64,000 bases of DNA from Solibacillus sp. R5-41 (GCF_002736105.1 NZ_CP024123.1:426001-490000); one strand, 5' to 3'; positions 16,915 through 26,357 are shown, counted from the first letter of the stretch. The notes: generated by a model from the letters alone, not told the origin. Made by a program: numbers and translations.

Positions 16915-17412
16915 ATGCAGAATACGTCAAAAACAATGTTAACAATGAAAAGAACATTTGCAGTACCTGCAGAAAGTGTTATGAATGCATGGTTGAGCGC
17001 GCAAATGATAAAAAAATGGCTTTTTACAATGGAACATACAAATAAAGTGGCTACAAATGAACCGGTGGAGGGGGGGACATGGGAAATTGTAGATCATCGC
17101 GGAGGTATAGATTACCGAGCGATAGGTAAGTATTTAACATTGGACCAACCAAATTTAATTCGTAAAACATTTAGAATGCCACAGTTTAGTGAAACTGAGG
17201 ACATAATTACAGTTGAGTTGAAAAATACGGAAAACGGTTCTGAAATGACATTTACACAAGAAATTACAGTGCCGCATGAAGAAGGTTGGAGTCAAGATGA
17301 CATTGAAAAGGCAGAAAAAGAATATGTTGTCAGCTCTGAGCAAGGTTGGCACTATATGTTTGAAGGTTTAAAACAACTAGTTGAAACAGGAAAAATTAAT
17401 TACCCGCAATAA
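16915..17412 (+). CDS. SRPBCC (AHSA1-like) domain protein
   Basis: A 165-residue protein of the START/Bet v1-like hydrophobic-cavity fold, AHSA1 subgroup. Typical features are RTFAVPAESVMNAWLSAQMIKKW near the start, GGTWEIVDHRGG in the centre, the EMTFTQE strand, and a C-terminal helix beginning QGWHYMFEGLKQL. Such proteins bind small hydrophobic ligands or act as stress-related factors; the substrate cannot be told from sequence. It is a single-gene unit with an AAGGAG site and its own terminator, convergent with the YjiH-type gene. Confidence 0.8.
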   Translation: MQNTSKTMLTMKRTFAVPAESVMNAWLSAQMIKKWLFTMEHTNKVATNEPVEGGTWEIVDHRGGIDYRAIGKYLTLDQPNLIRKTFRMPQFSETEDIITVELKNTENGSEMTFTQEITVPHEEGWSQDDIEKAEKEYVVSSEQGWHYMFEGLKQLVETGKINYPQ

Positions 17413-17431
17413 TTTACTTTCATAATCATAC

Positions 17432-17468
17432 AAAAAGCCATTTTGACGTATAAATCAAAATGGCTTTT
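17432..17468. terminator. Bidirectional terminator
   Basis: AAAAGCCATTTTGA and its complement form a 14-bp stem around CGTATAAA, with A and T tracts on both sides, between the SRPBCC gene and the convergent membrane-protein gene. Confidence 0.85.
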
Positions 17469-17471
17469 CAC

Positions 17472-18824
17472 TTAAAATATAATATGTGCAATCGCAGCGA
17501 TGATTGGAATCGAAATAATTGTACGGATTAAGAAAATCGCGAATAGATCCCATAATTTCAACGGTAATTTTGTTCCTAAAATTAATCCACCTACTTCAGA
17601 TAAGTAAATTAATTGTGTTACAGAAACCGTTGCAATGAAGAAACGCGTTAATTCTGATTCAATGCCAGCACCTAAAACAGAAGGTAAAAGCATATCGGCA
17701 AAACCGACAATCATCGTTTGAGCAGCTTCACTCGCTTCTGGAATTTGTAATAATGTTAAAATTGGCTCGAATGGCATCCCTAAAATACGGAATACACTTG
17801 TAAATTCAGCAAGCACTAATGCAATTGTACCGAACGCCATAATAATCGGGGTAACGGCAAACCACATTTCTAACACGTTTTTAAACCCACTTGCGATAAT
17901 TTTACCTAAGTTTTTATTTGATTCAGCTTTCGTTAACGCGTTGTGTAAGCCGAAAGAAAATGCGTTAAAGCCTTCTTGTACATCTTCACGATTCGCAGGA
18001 GCTTCTGTACCATCGATTAATGTATCGGCCTTTTGTTTTAACGGATAAATACGCGGCATAATAAAGGCTAAAACGATACCAGAAAAAACGACTGATGCAT
18101 AAAACTCTAAAAAGTAATCCGCAATGCCAATCGTTTCAATAACAACTAAGCAAAACGTAATCGAAACGACAGAGAAGGTTGTGGCAATCGTTGCTGCTTC
18201 ACGTCCTGTATAATTTTTTTCTTCATATTGCTTGCTCGTTAATAGAACACCAATCGTTCCATCACCAACCCATGAAGCTAAACAGTCAACTGCAGCGCGC
18301 CCAGGAATTTTGAAAAGGGGACGCATAACTTTTACCATCATTGAACCGAAAAATTCAAGTAGACCAAAGTCTGTTAATAAAGGTAATAATAGCCCTGCAA
18401 ATAAAAATAGCACGAACATAAATGTCACAAGACCAGAAGCCGGATCAATTAATATACCCGCAGTATTTTCACTAATAATGCTTTCAGGACCGACCTGGAA
18501 TAAGTACATCGTCGTAAAAATGACGGCAAGTACACGCATAATTGTCCAGAACCAGTTGACACGGAATAAAGAATCCATCAGTGTACGTGGTCCTTTTTGT
18601 GGAATAAATTGCATGATGACTGACCCAGCTGCTGCAATAGTAAAGGTAATGAGTGCAAACCAATGGATAAACGGCTCGACTTTACCTGCAAGCATATTGG
18701 CAAGAATCGCAATTGGAACCTTCATGCCTTCTTCGGTATTAATCGGTGTAATGAATAAAAATACCCCTAATGCCGAAAGTACAACGAACAGGAACCAAGT
18801 ATAGAAAGGAAATTTTTTCGTCAT
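17472..18824 (-). CDS. YjiH family membrane protein (nucleoside-recognition GATE domain)
   Basis: A 450-residue integral membrane protein with about ten hydrophobic helices. Two gate-type segments stand out: GRAAVDCLASWVGDGTIGVLLTS around residue 195 and GFADMLLPSVLGAGIESELTRFF around residue 380, characteristic of the nucleoside-recognition domain found in YjiH and spore-maturation proteins. The substrate of YjiH proteins is not established; they are inferred to be transporters. The ATG at 18824 follows AGAGG by nine bases; an upstream TTG/ATG extension of 14 basic residues is unlikely. No partner genes lie beside it. Confidence 0.8.
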   Translation of the reverse strand: MTKKFPFYTWFLFVVLSALGVFLFITPINTEEGMKVPIAILANMLAGKVEPFIHWFALITFTIAAAGSVIMQFIPQKGPRTLMDSLFRVNWFWTIMRVLAVIFTTMYLFQVGPESIISENTAGILIDPASGLVTFMFVLFLFAGLLLPLLTDFGLLEFFGSMMVKVMRPLFKIPGRAAVDCLASWVGDGTIGVLLTSKQYEEKNYTGREAATIATTFSVVSITFCLVVIETIGIADYFLEFYASVVFSGIVLAFIMPRIYPLKQKADTLIDGTEAPANREDVQEGFNAFSFGLHNALTKAESNKNLGKIIASGFKNVLEMWFAVTPIIMAFGTIALVLAEFTSVFRILGMPFEPILTLLQIPEASEAAQTMIVGFADMLLPSVLGAGIESELTRFFIATVSVTQLIYLSEVGGLILGTKLPLKLWDLFAIFLIRTIISIPIIAAIAHIIF

Positions 18825-19043
18825 ATATGTTAACCTCTTTTGTTGTCGATTTGTATATTTATACAATATAAACTGAATATATGCAGATGTCTACTCTTTT
18901 TGTTAAAGATTAATTTTTCAGATTTTTTAGAGTGATTAAAATTATGAATAACAGTTGGGGGATGTATTTGTGAAAAGTTTGTTATATAGAGTTTCCCTCA
19001 TATTTATAAATTATATAACTGTATAAAAAAACATTTTATTGTA

Positions 19044-19073
19044 TGAAAAAGGCGAAGGAATAATCCCTCGCCT
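19044..19073 (-). terminator. Terminator of yojF-bshB2
   Basis: On the minus strand AGGCGAGGGA, a short AT loop and TTCCTTCGCCT are followed by TTTTTC. Confidence 0.75.
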
Positions 19074-19091
19074 AAAATAATAATTATACAG

Positions 19092-19769
19092 TTAGTCTTC
19101 AAATGTAATTGGGTAAAATTTTTCGACATTTAACCAGCTGTCTGTTAACGTTTCACCATCGTCTACACGCTTAGCTGTTTCAGCCATCATCCAAGCGGTT
19201 TGAGAAGCATGTGCTTGTAAAGCCTTTATTTTATCGTCCTTCACACTACGAATGTCGATTACAATTGGCGCTTCACCAATTTTTTCGATTGTATCATTCG
19301 CAAATGCAACCGCTAAAATACGAGGGCGTGATTCTTTTGGCATGCGACGTACTGCTTCAACGACCGCACGAGCTGTTGCTTCATGATCTGGATGTACGGC
19401 AAAGCCTGGGAAGAATGTGTAGACAATCGAAGGATTTAATTCCTCGATTAAATTCGTTACAAGCTTCACCATTTTTTCATCATCTTCAAATTCAACCGTT
19501 TTATCACGTAAGCCCATCATTCGTAAATCTTCAATGCCCATTGCCACACATGCAGCAAGGAGCTCTTGGCGGCGAATGTCTGGTAAAGATTCACGTGTCG
19601 CAAAAGGTGGGTTTCCTAAATTTCGGCCCATTTCGCCTAATGTTAAACAAGCGTATGTAACGGGTACACCCATATTACTATACATACGCACCGTACCAGC
19701 AACTGAAAACGCTTCATCATCTGGATGAGGGTAAATAACTAAAACGTGGCGTTCCTCTTGTAAAGTCAT
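19092..19769 (-). CDS. bshB2: Bacillithiol deacetylase BshB2
   Basis: A LmbE/PIG-L-type zinc deacetylase of 225 residues that removes acetyl from N-acetylglucosaminyl-malate in bacillithiol synthesis, or acts as the related detoxifying amidase. The zinc-binding PHPDDEAF is at residues 14-21 and the second metal motif HPDHEA near 125; the GEMGRNLGNPPFATRE loop is typical of the BshB2 branch. It lies 12 bp after yojF, the same pair as in B. subtilis (yojF-yojG), so the two are one operon. Confidence 0.9.
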   Translation of the reverse strand: MTLQEERHVLVIYPHPDDEAFSVAGTVRMYSNMGVPVTYACLTLGEMGRNLGNPPFATRESLPDIRRQELLAACVAMGIEDLRMMGLRDKTVEFEDDEKMVKLVTNLIEELNPSIVYTFFPGFAVHPDHEATARAVVEAVRRMPKESRPRILAVAFANDTIEKIGEAPIVIDIRSVKDDKIKALQAHASQTAWMMAETAKRVDDGETLTDSWLNVEKFYPITFED

Positions 19770-19781
19770 TGTATTTCCCCC

Positions 19782-20132
19782 TTAATAAGCAAATGGCTTT
19801 TCGCTAATTTCAAGTGCGACTGCCAGCTTCCCTGTATAATCTAAACCAGCCATTAATAGGCGACCTTCTGTATCCAACTTAAAATGTGTGATGCCCTGCG
19901 CATAAACCCAGCCATGCTCCATTTTTAAACCAACACGGTGTGGGGCATCCCCAACAATTTTGCCTAACTCGTAACGTAATTTGACATTGCGGATAAACGC
20001 ACCTGCATTAAAAAATTTTTCATCGTAATGGGCCGCGTAAGAGCCATTTGTCGTTTCTAAATGAATAAAAACGTCTTTATTTGCAAAAGAATTCAGTAAT
20101 TGTTGGAGTTCTTGCGTATTTACTTCCTTCAT
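19782..20132 (-). CDS. yojF: YojF family protein
   Basis: A 116-residue soluble protein of the DUF1806 family. Recognisable parts are the N-terminal helix VNTQELQQLLNSFANKDVFIHLETTNGSY and the central NAGAFIRNVKLRY with HRVGLKMEHGWVYAQGITH. Its biochemical role is unknown. It precedes bshB2 by 12 bp, and this pairing is conserved in bacillithiol producers, which suggests it supports BshB2. Confidence 0.85.
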   Translation of the reverse strand: MKEVNTQELQQLLNSFANKDVFIHLETTNGSYAAHYDEKFFNAGAFIRNVKLRYELGKIVGDAPHRVGLKMEHGWVYAQGITHFKLDTEGRLLMAGLDYTGKLAVALEISEKPFAY

Positions 20133-20246
20133 CTTTTAATCCCCCTAAATCGTACTCTCACTTTAGTATAGTAAAATGAGCCGATAAAAGAAAATAGAAA
20201 GGCGCGTGTTTCGTCAAAATGAGCATATTTCAGATTCCTTTTACCA

Positions 20247-20290
20247 ATAAAAAAGTCACACAAGGCGACAAAGCATCTTGTGTGACTTTC
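20247..20290 (-). terminator. Terminator of pdxK
   Basis: AAAGTCACACAAG and its exact complement form a 13-bp stem; on the minus strand it is followed by TTTTTTATT. Confidence 0.85.
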
Positions 20291-20306
20291 ATTTAGATTG
20301 GTCGAA

Positions 20307-21155
20307 TTATGCGATTGTTACACTTGGAATTGTTGTAACGGTTACTTGTGGTGCGCCGAAACGTGGTTTTGCACCGTGCATGACAGGACCAACGTGATCG
20401 TTTAAAGCCCAGCCGTGTTTAATAGCAGCTGAAACGAATTCTTTTGCTTCAACAACCGATTCTTCCACAGTGAAGCCGTTTGCTAAGTTCGCACATACAC
20501 TAGCCGCAAACGTACAGCCTGCACCATGATTATACGTAGAAGCGATTTTCTCAGTTTCAAGTAGCTTGAATTCATTACCATCAAAGAATAAATCTACTGC
20601 TTTTTCATGGGCTAATGCTTTTCCGCCTTTAATGACAACGTTTTTAGCACCTAATGCATGGATTTTAGCAGCAGCAACTTGCATTTCTTCAATTGTTTTT
20701 GGTGTACCAGTTCCTGCTAATTGTCCCGCTTCAAAAAGATTTGGTGTAACAACAGTTGCGTAAGGTAATAAATAGTTAATCATCGCAGTTGTGTTACCTG
20801 GATTTAAAACTTCATCATCACCTTTACAAATCATAACTGGGTCAATGACAACTTTGTCTGTTCCTGATTTTTGAATAGCATCTGAAGCAATTTTAATAAT
20901 TTCCTCAGTTGACAGCATCCCTGTTTTAACGGCATCTACACCTGTTGAAAGGGCAGTATCAATTTGTTTTTGTAATAATTCAGTAGGGAGCGGTGTTACA
21001 TTGTGGCTCCATGTTTTTGGGTCCATCGTTACGACAACAGTAAGGGCAACCATGCCATATGTGCCATGCTCTTGGAAAGCCTTTAAGTCAGCCTGCATCC
21101 CTGCACCAGCTGATGTATCTGAACCTGCAATTGTTAACGTTTTTTTCAATGACAT
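20307..21155 (-). CDS. pdxK: Pyridoxine/pyridoxal kinase of the ThiD-like family
   Basis: A ribokinase-fold kinase of 282 residues. TIAGSDTSAGAGMQAD binds the substrate, VKTGMLS and VIDPVMICKGDD are internal family motifs, VIKGGKAL precedes the nucleotide site, and the anion hole with the catalytic residues is YNHGAGCTFAASV. The GAGCT form with a Cys is that of the B. subtilis PdxK/ThiD2-like enzymes, so pyridoxal is the favoured substrate; HMP kinase ThiD is the alternative, but no other thiamine genes are near. The start is the ATG at 21155, nine bases after AAGGAG; the upstream ATG abuts the ribosome site. Confidence 0.85.
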   Translation of the reverse strand: MSLKKTLTIAGSDTSAGAGMQADLKAFQEHGTYGMVALTVVVTMDPKTWSHNVTPLPTELLQKQIDTALSTGVDAVKTGMLSTEEIIKIASDAIQKSGTDKVVIDPVMICKGDDEVLNPGNTTAMINYLLPYATVVTPNLFEAGQLAGTGTPKTIEEMQVAAAKIHALGAKNVVIKGGKALAHEKAVDLFFDGNEFKLLETEKIASTYNHGAGCTFAASVCANLANGFTVEESVVEAKEFVSAAIKHGWALNDHVGPVMHGAKPRFGAPQVTVTTIPSVTIA

Positions 21156-21323
21156 GAAAAACATCTCCTTATTTAAAAAACAAATTGTTATTTATAGTAT
21201 TAATTATAACTTGCTTCTGACTGCTTGAAATAGTCAGAATACGAAAAAACTATAAGGTCAGGTGAGGTGATACTTGAATTTTGAGCCAGTATTGATTACT
21301 GTTTGGACAGAGGTGAAAGCACA

Positions 21324-22004
21324 TTGATCGAGACTTTAACGAATACGTGGCGTGATATTTTAGCTCCACAATTACAACAACCTTATTTTCAACAGCTCCA
21401 GCAATTTTTACAACAGCAATATAGTGAAGAAACGGTTTATCCGAAAAAGTCGGATATTTTGAATGCTTTACAATTAACGGATTTCCCAATTGTAAAAGTC
21501 GTTATTTTAGGGCAGGATCCGTATCATGGCATTAATCAAGCGCACGGTTTAAGCTTTTCAGTAAAGAATGGACAAAAGCTGCCGCCAAGCTTGAAAAATA
21601 TGTTGAAAGAATTACAGGAGGATGTCGGCTGTCCGATTCCGCAAAATGGTGATTTAACAGCATGGGCAGAGCAGGGAGTTCTCCTATTAAATACGGTGCT
21701 TACAGTACGTGAAAAAGAGGCAAACGCACATAAAGGACAGGGCTGGGAGGAATTTACAGATGCCATCATTGAACGTATTGCCAACCGTGCAGAGCCCGCT
21801 GTTTTTCTTCTATGGGGTAAGCCTGCACAAAGTAAGCGTACATTAATCGAACGTTTTCATAAAAATCATATTATCCTAGAAGCACCACACCCAAGTCCGC
21901 TAAGTGCATATCGCGGTTTTTTTGGGAGTAAGCCTTATTCACAAACAAATGCGGCATTAATCGCAATGGGGAACGAGCCGATTCAATGGTGTTTATCCGA
22001 TTAA
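21324..22004 (+). CDS. ung: Uracil-DNA glycosylase, family 1
   Basis: A 226-residue base-excision repair enzyme that removes uracil from DNA. The catalytic motif GQDPYHG with the water-activating Asp is near residue 66, VLLLNTVLTV follows, and the DNA-intercalation loop is HPSPLSAYRGFFG. The TTG at 21324 is the likely start, eight bases after AGAGGTG; a TTG at 21303 would place the ribosome site inside the gene. The stop codon lies at the very edge of a dispersed repeat whose terminal TTAACTT shares it. In B. subtilis ung also sits in the ywd region with the genes that follow here. Confidence 0.95.
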   Translation: MIETLTNTWRDILAPQLQQPYFQQLQQFLQQQYSEETVYPKKSDILNALQLTDFPIVKVVILGQDPYHGINQAHGLSFSVKNGQKLPPSLKNMLKELQEDVGCPIPQNGDLTAWAEQGVLLLNTVLTVREKEANAHKGQGWEEFTDAIIERIANRAEPAVFLLWGKPAQSKRTLIERFHKNHIILEAPHPSPLSAYRGFFGSKPYSQTNAALIAMGNEPIQWCLSD

Positions 22005-22198
22005 CTTGCTTCAGCAGAAGTAGGGGAACTCAGGCTAAAGGTAGGGAAAAAGGCTAAATCCGTCACGTCCAGTGACAACGCCTAATTGACCAACATCATT
22101 TGACCCAAAGACCCCGGCGGATGTCACAAATTTTTAGAGGATTTTTTCGAGCATGCTTGAAAAAATCTGGACAAAAATTAGCCGAGGTGTAATTGATT
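22003..22198 (-). repeat. Dispersed multi-hairpin repeat, copy C (inverted)
   Basis: On the minus strand the copy has a decayed first hairpin, the T/A-flanked AGCATGCT hairpin, TTTGTGACATCCGCCGGGG and the terminal CTACTTCTGCTGAAGCAAGTTAA. Between core and end it carries about 60 bp that other copies lack, including a GTCAC/GTGAC hairpin nested in AGGC/GCCT. It starts at the ung stop codon and ends 37 bp before the next gene. Confidence 0.75.
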
Positions 22199-22235
22199 TT
22201 ATGGTAAAGTGTAATAGAAAGAGAGGGAGCAGCTG

Positions 22236-22412
22236 ATGAAAATTGATTGCTTTAAATGTCAATACTTCCGTGTCACATGGGATCAAAATAACCCACGTGG
22301 CTGCTCGGCATACGGCTTTAAAACAAAACAGCTGCCGTCCGTCCTTGTAAAACAGTCTTCAGGTATGGATTGTCTAAAGTTTGTAGCTAAAAAACAGGAG
22401 GGACAGCGATGA
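22236..22412 (+). CDS. Small four-cysteine protein, probable zinc-binding
   Basis: A 58-residue protein, MKIDCFKCQYFRVTWD at the start, with cysteines at positions 5, 8, 23 and 46. A CxxC followed by two single cysteines, with CSAYGFKTKQLPS and SSGMDCLKF, looks like a small zinc-ribbon-type domain. It starts six bases after AGAGGGAG and overlaps ywdI by four bases (ATGA), so it belongs to the ung-ywdI operon. I believe it is a conserved hypothetical protein of Firmicutes, but I cannot name a family. Zinc binding is inferred from the cysteine spacing. Confidence 0.75.
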   Translation: MKIDCFKCQYFRVTWDQNNPRGCSAYGFKTKQLPSVLVKQSSGMDCLKFVAKKQEGQR

Positions 22413-22687
22413 TTTCCTACGAAATGATTGTTCAACAAATTGAAAAGCATGCTAGTCAAGCAAAGCAGGTGCGTGGGGAACAGCAAATACGCGAGCAATT
22501 ATCGGCGATTCGTGCGCTATGTGATGTCGTTTTAGACGAAGGAAAGTCTGTTGCCAAGTTACCCGAAGCCGCACTAAGCGTACATAACATCCAAACATCT
22601 TCTATGATGATTTCACAGCTACCTGTCACTTCATCTCAAAAAATAGAGGAAGAAGATGCAAATGGCGAATCGCTTTTTGATTTTTAA
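22409..22687 (+). CDS. ywdI: YwdI family protein
   Basis: A 92-residue, mostly helical protein. The start MISYEMIVQQIEKHASQAKQ followed by EQQIREQLSAIRALCDVVL matches the YwdI family (DUF5327), and it ends with an acidic tail EEEDANGESLFDF. Function is unknown. Four-base overlap with the preceding cysteine protein and position between ung and the DUF423 gene match the B. subtilis ywd order. Confidence 0.8.
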   Translation: MISYEMIVQQIEKHASQAKQVRGEQQIREQLSAIRALCDVVLDEGKSVAKLPEAALSVHNIQTSSMMISQLPVTSSQKIEEEDANGESLFDF

Positions 22688-22736
22688 GTAGAAACAAGTT
22701 TGTATTGAGTAATCAATTAAAAAAGGGGTTTTTATA

Positions 22737-23117
22737 ATGAAAGGTTCTATTATTTCAGGTGCCATTCAAGGCTTTTTAGCGGTAGCATTAGGTGCATTTG
22801 CTGCACATGCACTAGAAGACAAATTAGATGCATATAGCACAGACATTTGGAATACGGCGATTCAATATCAAATGCTGCATGCAGTAGCGATTGTTTTAGC
22901 GGGTATTTTAATGTCAAAAGCAATTTTTGGCGAAGTAAAACAATTAAAAATTGCCGTTATTTGTTTTAATGCAGGAATCATTTTCTTTACAGGTAGTTTA
23001 ATTGTGTTAGCTCTTACAGGTATTAAAGTATTAGGGGCCATTACACCGATTGGCGGCGTCCTATTTTTAATCGGCTGGGCTATGATTATAAGCGCAACAT
23101 TAAAACAAACAAAGTAA
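22737..23117 (+). CDS. DUF423 membrane protein (YwdK type)
   Basis: A 126-residue protein with four hydrophobic helices. The first helix carries GAIQGFLAVALGAFAAHALEDKL, then NTAIQYQMLHAVAIVLAG, and a glycine-rich third and fourth helix with ITPIGGVLFLIGWAM; this is the DUF423 pattern. Function is unknown. It is the last gene of the ung unit, 50 bp after ywdI, with a strong terminator downstream. Confidence 0.88.
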   Translation: MKGSIISGAIQGFLAVALGAFAAHALEDKLDAYSTDIWNTAIQYQMLHAVAIVLAGILMSKAIFGEVKQLKIAVICFNAGIIFFTGSLIVLALTGIKVLGAITPIGGVLFLIGWAMIISATLKQTK

Positions 23118-23134
23118 CGCTTAATTGAATACGG

Positions 23135-23176
23135 AAAAATCCCCTTTCGACTTGAAATTGAAAGGGGATTTTTTTT
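23135..23176 (+). terminator. Terminator of the ung-ywdI-DUF423 unit
   Basis: AAAATCCCCTTTC and GAAAGGGGATTTT pair around a short loop and are followed by a run of T. Confidence 0.85.
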
Positions 23177-23378
23177 ATGGATGAACCACACCAGCAGAGA
23201 ATGTTTATTAAAAGAATAATTTTGATTGAGATATGTCTTTTAATGGAATAAAATAAAGAACTATAAACAATAAATTCTGATAGTTCCGATATTTCAGGTG
23301 TGATATAAATTTGCTTTTTTCTAAATTATCACAAAATATAGTATAGTTAGAAATAAGAATAGTTAAGGTGGGAATGTC

Positions 23379-24557
23379 ATGAATCAATTAAAAACAAAGT
23401 TGCAAGAAAGCTTTGAAGAAATGGTTATTATTCGACGTTATTTACATGAATATCCAGAATTATCGCATGAAGAAGTACATACCCCGATTTATATTGCCAA
23501 TTTTCACCGTGAGCTTGGTCTAGAAGTACGTGAACAGGTGGGGGGAAGAGGAGTTGTCGCGACATTAAGAGGGGCAAAACCTGGGAAGACTGTTGCGTTA
23601 CGTGCAGACTTTGACGGCTTAGCCATTAATGAATTAAATGACATCCCGTATAAATCAAAAAATGACGGAATTATGCATGCTTGTGGTCATGATGGACATA
23701 CCGCGACTTTGCTAGTTCTTGCAAAAGTATTAACAGAAATGCAAGAAGAGTTAGTAGGGAATGTCGTTTTCATTCACCAACATGCTGAGGAACTCGCACC
23801 AGGTGGGGCAAAAGCAATGATTGAAGATGGCTGCTTAGAAGGTGTTGATGTCATTTATGGCACGCATTTATGGGCGCCAACCCCACTTGGAGATGTATTA
23901 GTTCGAGAAGGTGCCATAATGGCTGCTGCTGATCGATTCGAGATTACAATTCAAGGAAAAGGTGGCCATGGTGCAGAGCCGCAGCATTCGGTTGATGCGA
24001 TTGTCATCGGATCCCATTTTGTTACACAGCTCCAAACACTTGTATCGCGTCGCATTGCCCCACTATATTCAGCTGTTGTAACGGTAGGACATTTTGAGGC
24101 AATCAATCCTTTTAATGTTATAGCGGATACAGTGAAGCTAAAAGGGACTGTACGTACATTTGATGAAAACGTGCGCCAGCAAATCAAGCAGGAAATTGAA
24201 CAATTATTACAAGCGACATGTACGGGGATGCATGCGACCTATAAATACGAATATTTTGATGGCTATCCACCAGTAATTAATCATGCAGAAGATACACAAT
24301 TTGTGGCACAAGTAGCGGAGCAAATTGATGTGGTAAAAAATGTCCAAAAATGTCCGCCATTTATGATTGGTGAGGATTTTGGTTATTATATGCAGCATGT
24401 CCCAGGTACTTTTTTCTTTACAGGGGCCAAGGATCCTTGTTGGGACCAGGCGTATCCACATCATCACGGACGATTTAATTTCGATGAACGTGCCATGCTT
24501 ATAGCAGCGCAAATTTTAGGTGAAGCAACAGTAGCTTATTTAACAAAAAATAATTAA
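23379..24557 (+). CDS. M20 family metallo-amidohydrolase (N-acyl amino acid/hippurate hydrolase type)
   Basis: A 392-residue zinc peptidase-fold hydrolase. The N-terminal RRYLHEYPELSHEE, the metal motif MHACGHDGHTA, the catalytic Glu pair in HQHAEELAPGGA and the GTHLW loop are those of the M20D subfamily. The lid domain starts near residue 180 with GKGGHGAEPQHSVDAI. Likely substrates are N-acetyl or N-benzoyl amino acids; the sequence does not decide. It stands alone, 46 bp before a chemoreceptor gene in the same direction, which in B. subtilis is not part of this neighbourhood. Confidence 0.85.
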   Translation: MNQLKTKLQESFEEMVIIRRYLHEYPELSHEEVHTPIYIANFHRELGLEVREQVGGRGVVATLRGAKPGKTVALRADFDGLAINELNDIPYKSKNDGIMHACGHDGHTATLLVLAKVLTEMQEELVGNVVFIHQHAEELAPGGAKAMIEDGCLEGVDVIYGTHLWAPTPLGDVLVREGAIMAAADRFEITIQGKGGHGAEPQHSVDAIVIGSHFVTQLQTLVSRRIAPLYSAVVTVGHFEAINPFNVIADTVKLKGTVRTFDENVRQQIKQEIEQLLQATCTGMHATYKYEYFDGYPPVINHAEDTQFVAQVAEQIDVVKNVQKCPPFMIGEDFGYYMQHVPGTFFFTGAKDPCWDQAYPHHHGRFNFDERAMLIAAQILGEATVAYLTKNN

Positions 24558-24602
24558 TCATCATTGTAAAACAACAAGTGATAGAAGGAAGGTATAGATA
24601 AA

Positions 24603-26291
24603 ATGGGTGTTGGAGCAAAATTAAATATTGCGATTTACTCGATTGTTACAGTGTTAATTCTAACAATTGGATTTACTTTTTTAAACTTAAGTAACATTGA
24701 GGAGAACTCGGAGGAGGCATTGAATAATCGCGTAGAGCAAATTCGAGCGGCTGAACAAATTCGGTTTGGCTTAGCGATGCAAAGTTTATATGCACGCGCG
24801 GTGGTGTTAGATAATTCTGAGGAAAGTATAGAAAAATTGGATTTTTATATGAATTCTTTAAATGAAGAAATTTTAGGCTTAAAAGAAATGGTAAAAAGTC
24901 AAGAGATGATTGATTATATTGAAGAAATGGAAAGCTTTAACGAACAATTTAATGTTGGCACAATCAGTTTACTAGAGGCGGTCAAAAAGGAGGATGCGCG
25001 ATTAGCGAATGGTTATATTAATACGACATTAAAAAAAGCAAACGACGGTATTTTAGAGGTTTCGAATAAAATCGTAGACTATCAAGAGGAAAAACTTGCG
25101 GAAATTAATAAAGAAACAGAGACTTCCATCAATAATTCTAAAATAACAGCTTGGTTTTCATTGTTTGTTAGTCTCCTTATTAGTGTAGCTGCAGTTATTT
25201 TTATCCGTTTCAAAATTGTTGCCCCACTAAGATTTGTTGTATCAGAGGCGAATGTTATTGCATCAGGAGACTTATCGAACGAAGATATTCAAACGAAATC
25301 AAAAGATGAAATTGGACAGCTTGGCCGGTCATTTAATTTAATGAAAAATAACTTAGCTTCACTCATTAAAAATGTTCAACTGAATACCGGACAATTAACG
25401 GCTTCTGCACAAGAACTGTCAGCGAGTACGGAGGAAATGTCCGCGACTTCTGAAGACGTAACATTACGCATTAACCAAACTTTCGATACGTCACAAGCTT
25501 CGGCCCATGCATCGAAAGAAAGTGCAAATGCAATGGAAGAAACAGCTAAGGGTGTCCAACGAATTGCAGAAGCGACGCAAGTATTACATTCCAACTCTAT
25601 CGAGGCATCTAATACGGCCGATAAAGGTGGTACGATTATTGAAGAAGCGAAAAAGCAAATGGAAACGATTAATGAAACGACAAACTCTGTGAATTTATTA
25701 GTTCAAAAATTAGCACAGCAAACAGAAGAAATTAATTCGATTTCTAAAGTTATTACAAACATTACAGATCAAACGAATTTATTAGCATTGAACGCTGCCA
25801 TTGAAGCGGCACGTGCGGGTGAGCATGGAAAAGGGTTTGCGGTTGTAGCAGATGAAGTTCGAAAGCTTGCCGAGGAATCAAAAAACTCAGCAAATTCAAT
25901 TGTTAATTTAACGTTGGAAATTAAAGCGGATACAGGAAATGTAGAGCGAGCAGTTTCAGAATCGTTAATGTCGGTAAAGGATGGCGTCAAAATTATTAGT
26001 GAAGCTGGTCAATCGTTCGCATCGATTGAGCAGGCGGTAACTCAAATGACGACTCAAATTCAAGAAATTTCGGCAACTTCTGAGCAAATATCTGCAAGCG
26101 CGGAGGAAGTAACTGCTTCTGTCGCAGAAATTGCGGATGGCTCGGGTAATGCAAGTCGAAACTTAGAAATGATTGTAGCAGCAACGGAAGAGCAGGTTAC
26201 AACGATGCAACAAGTGAATGGCGTAGCAGTGACGTTAAGTGAAAGTGCGCATCACTTACAAAACGAAATTCAACAGTTTAAAGTCCGATAA
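24603..26291 (+). CDS. Methyl-accepting chemotaxis protein
   Basis: A 562-residue transmembrane chemoreceptor. Helix 1 spans about residues 8-28, followed by a helical four-helix-bundle type sensor region to about 182, helix 2 at about 184-203, a HAMP linker (residues 204-260, ending [13 protein letters not shown]), and the cytoplasmic signalling coiled coil. The conserved hairpin tip reads [20 protein letters not shown] then [18 protein letters not shown] around residues 388-425. There is no C-terminal CheB/CheR pentapeptide. Ligand is unknown. It ends with its own terminator. Confidence 0.93.
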   Translation: MGVGAKLNIAIYSIVTVLILTIGFTFLNLSNIEENSEEALNNRVEQIRAAEQIRFGLAMQSLYARAVVLDNSEESIEKLDFYMNSLNEEILGLKEMVKSQEMIDYIEEMESFNEQFNVGTISLLEAVKKEDARLANGYINTTLKKANDGILEVSNKIVDYQEEKLAEINKETETSINNSKITAWFSLFVSLLISVAAVIFIRFKIVAPLRFVVSEANVIASGDLSNEDIQTKSKDEIGQLGRSFNLMKNNLASLIKNVQLNTGQLTASAQELSASTEEMSATSEDVTLRINQTFDTSQASAHASKESANAMEETAKGVQRIAEATQVLHSNSIEASNTADKGGTIIEEAKKQMETINETTNSVNLLVQKLAQQTEEINSISKVITNITDQTNLLALNAAIEAARAGEHGKGFAVVADEVRKLAEESKNSANSIVNLTLEIKADTGNVERAVSESLMSVKDGVKIISEAGQSFASIEQAVTQMTTQIQEISATSEQISASAEEVTASVAEIADGSGNASRNLEMIVAATEEQVTTMQQVNGVAVTLSESAHHLQNEIQQFKVR

Positions 26292-26296
26292 ACGAA

Positions 26297-26334
26297 AAAC
26301 GTCACTTCGCTTTTACAGGAAGTGGCGTTTTTCT
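26297..26334. terminator. Terminator after the chemoreceptor gene
   Basis: GAAAAACGTCACTTC pairs with GAAGTGGCGTTTTTC (one G-T pair). The symmetric A and T tracts also let it end gerQ on the other strand. Confidence 0.8.
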
Positions 26335-26357
26335 CAACTATTCGCATCCCACAATCC

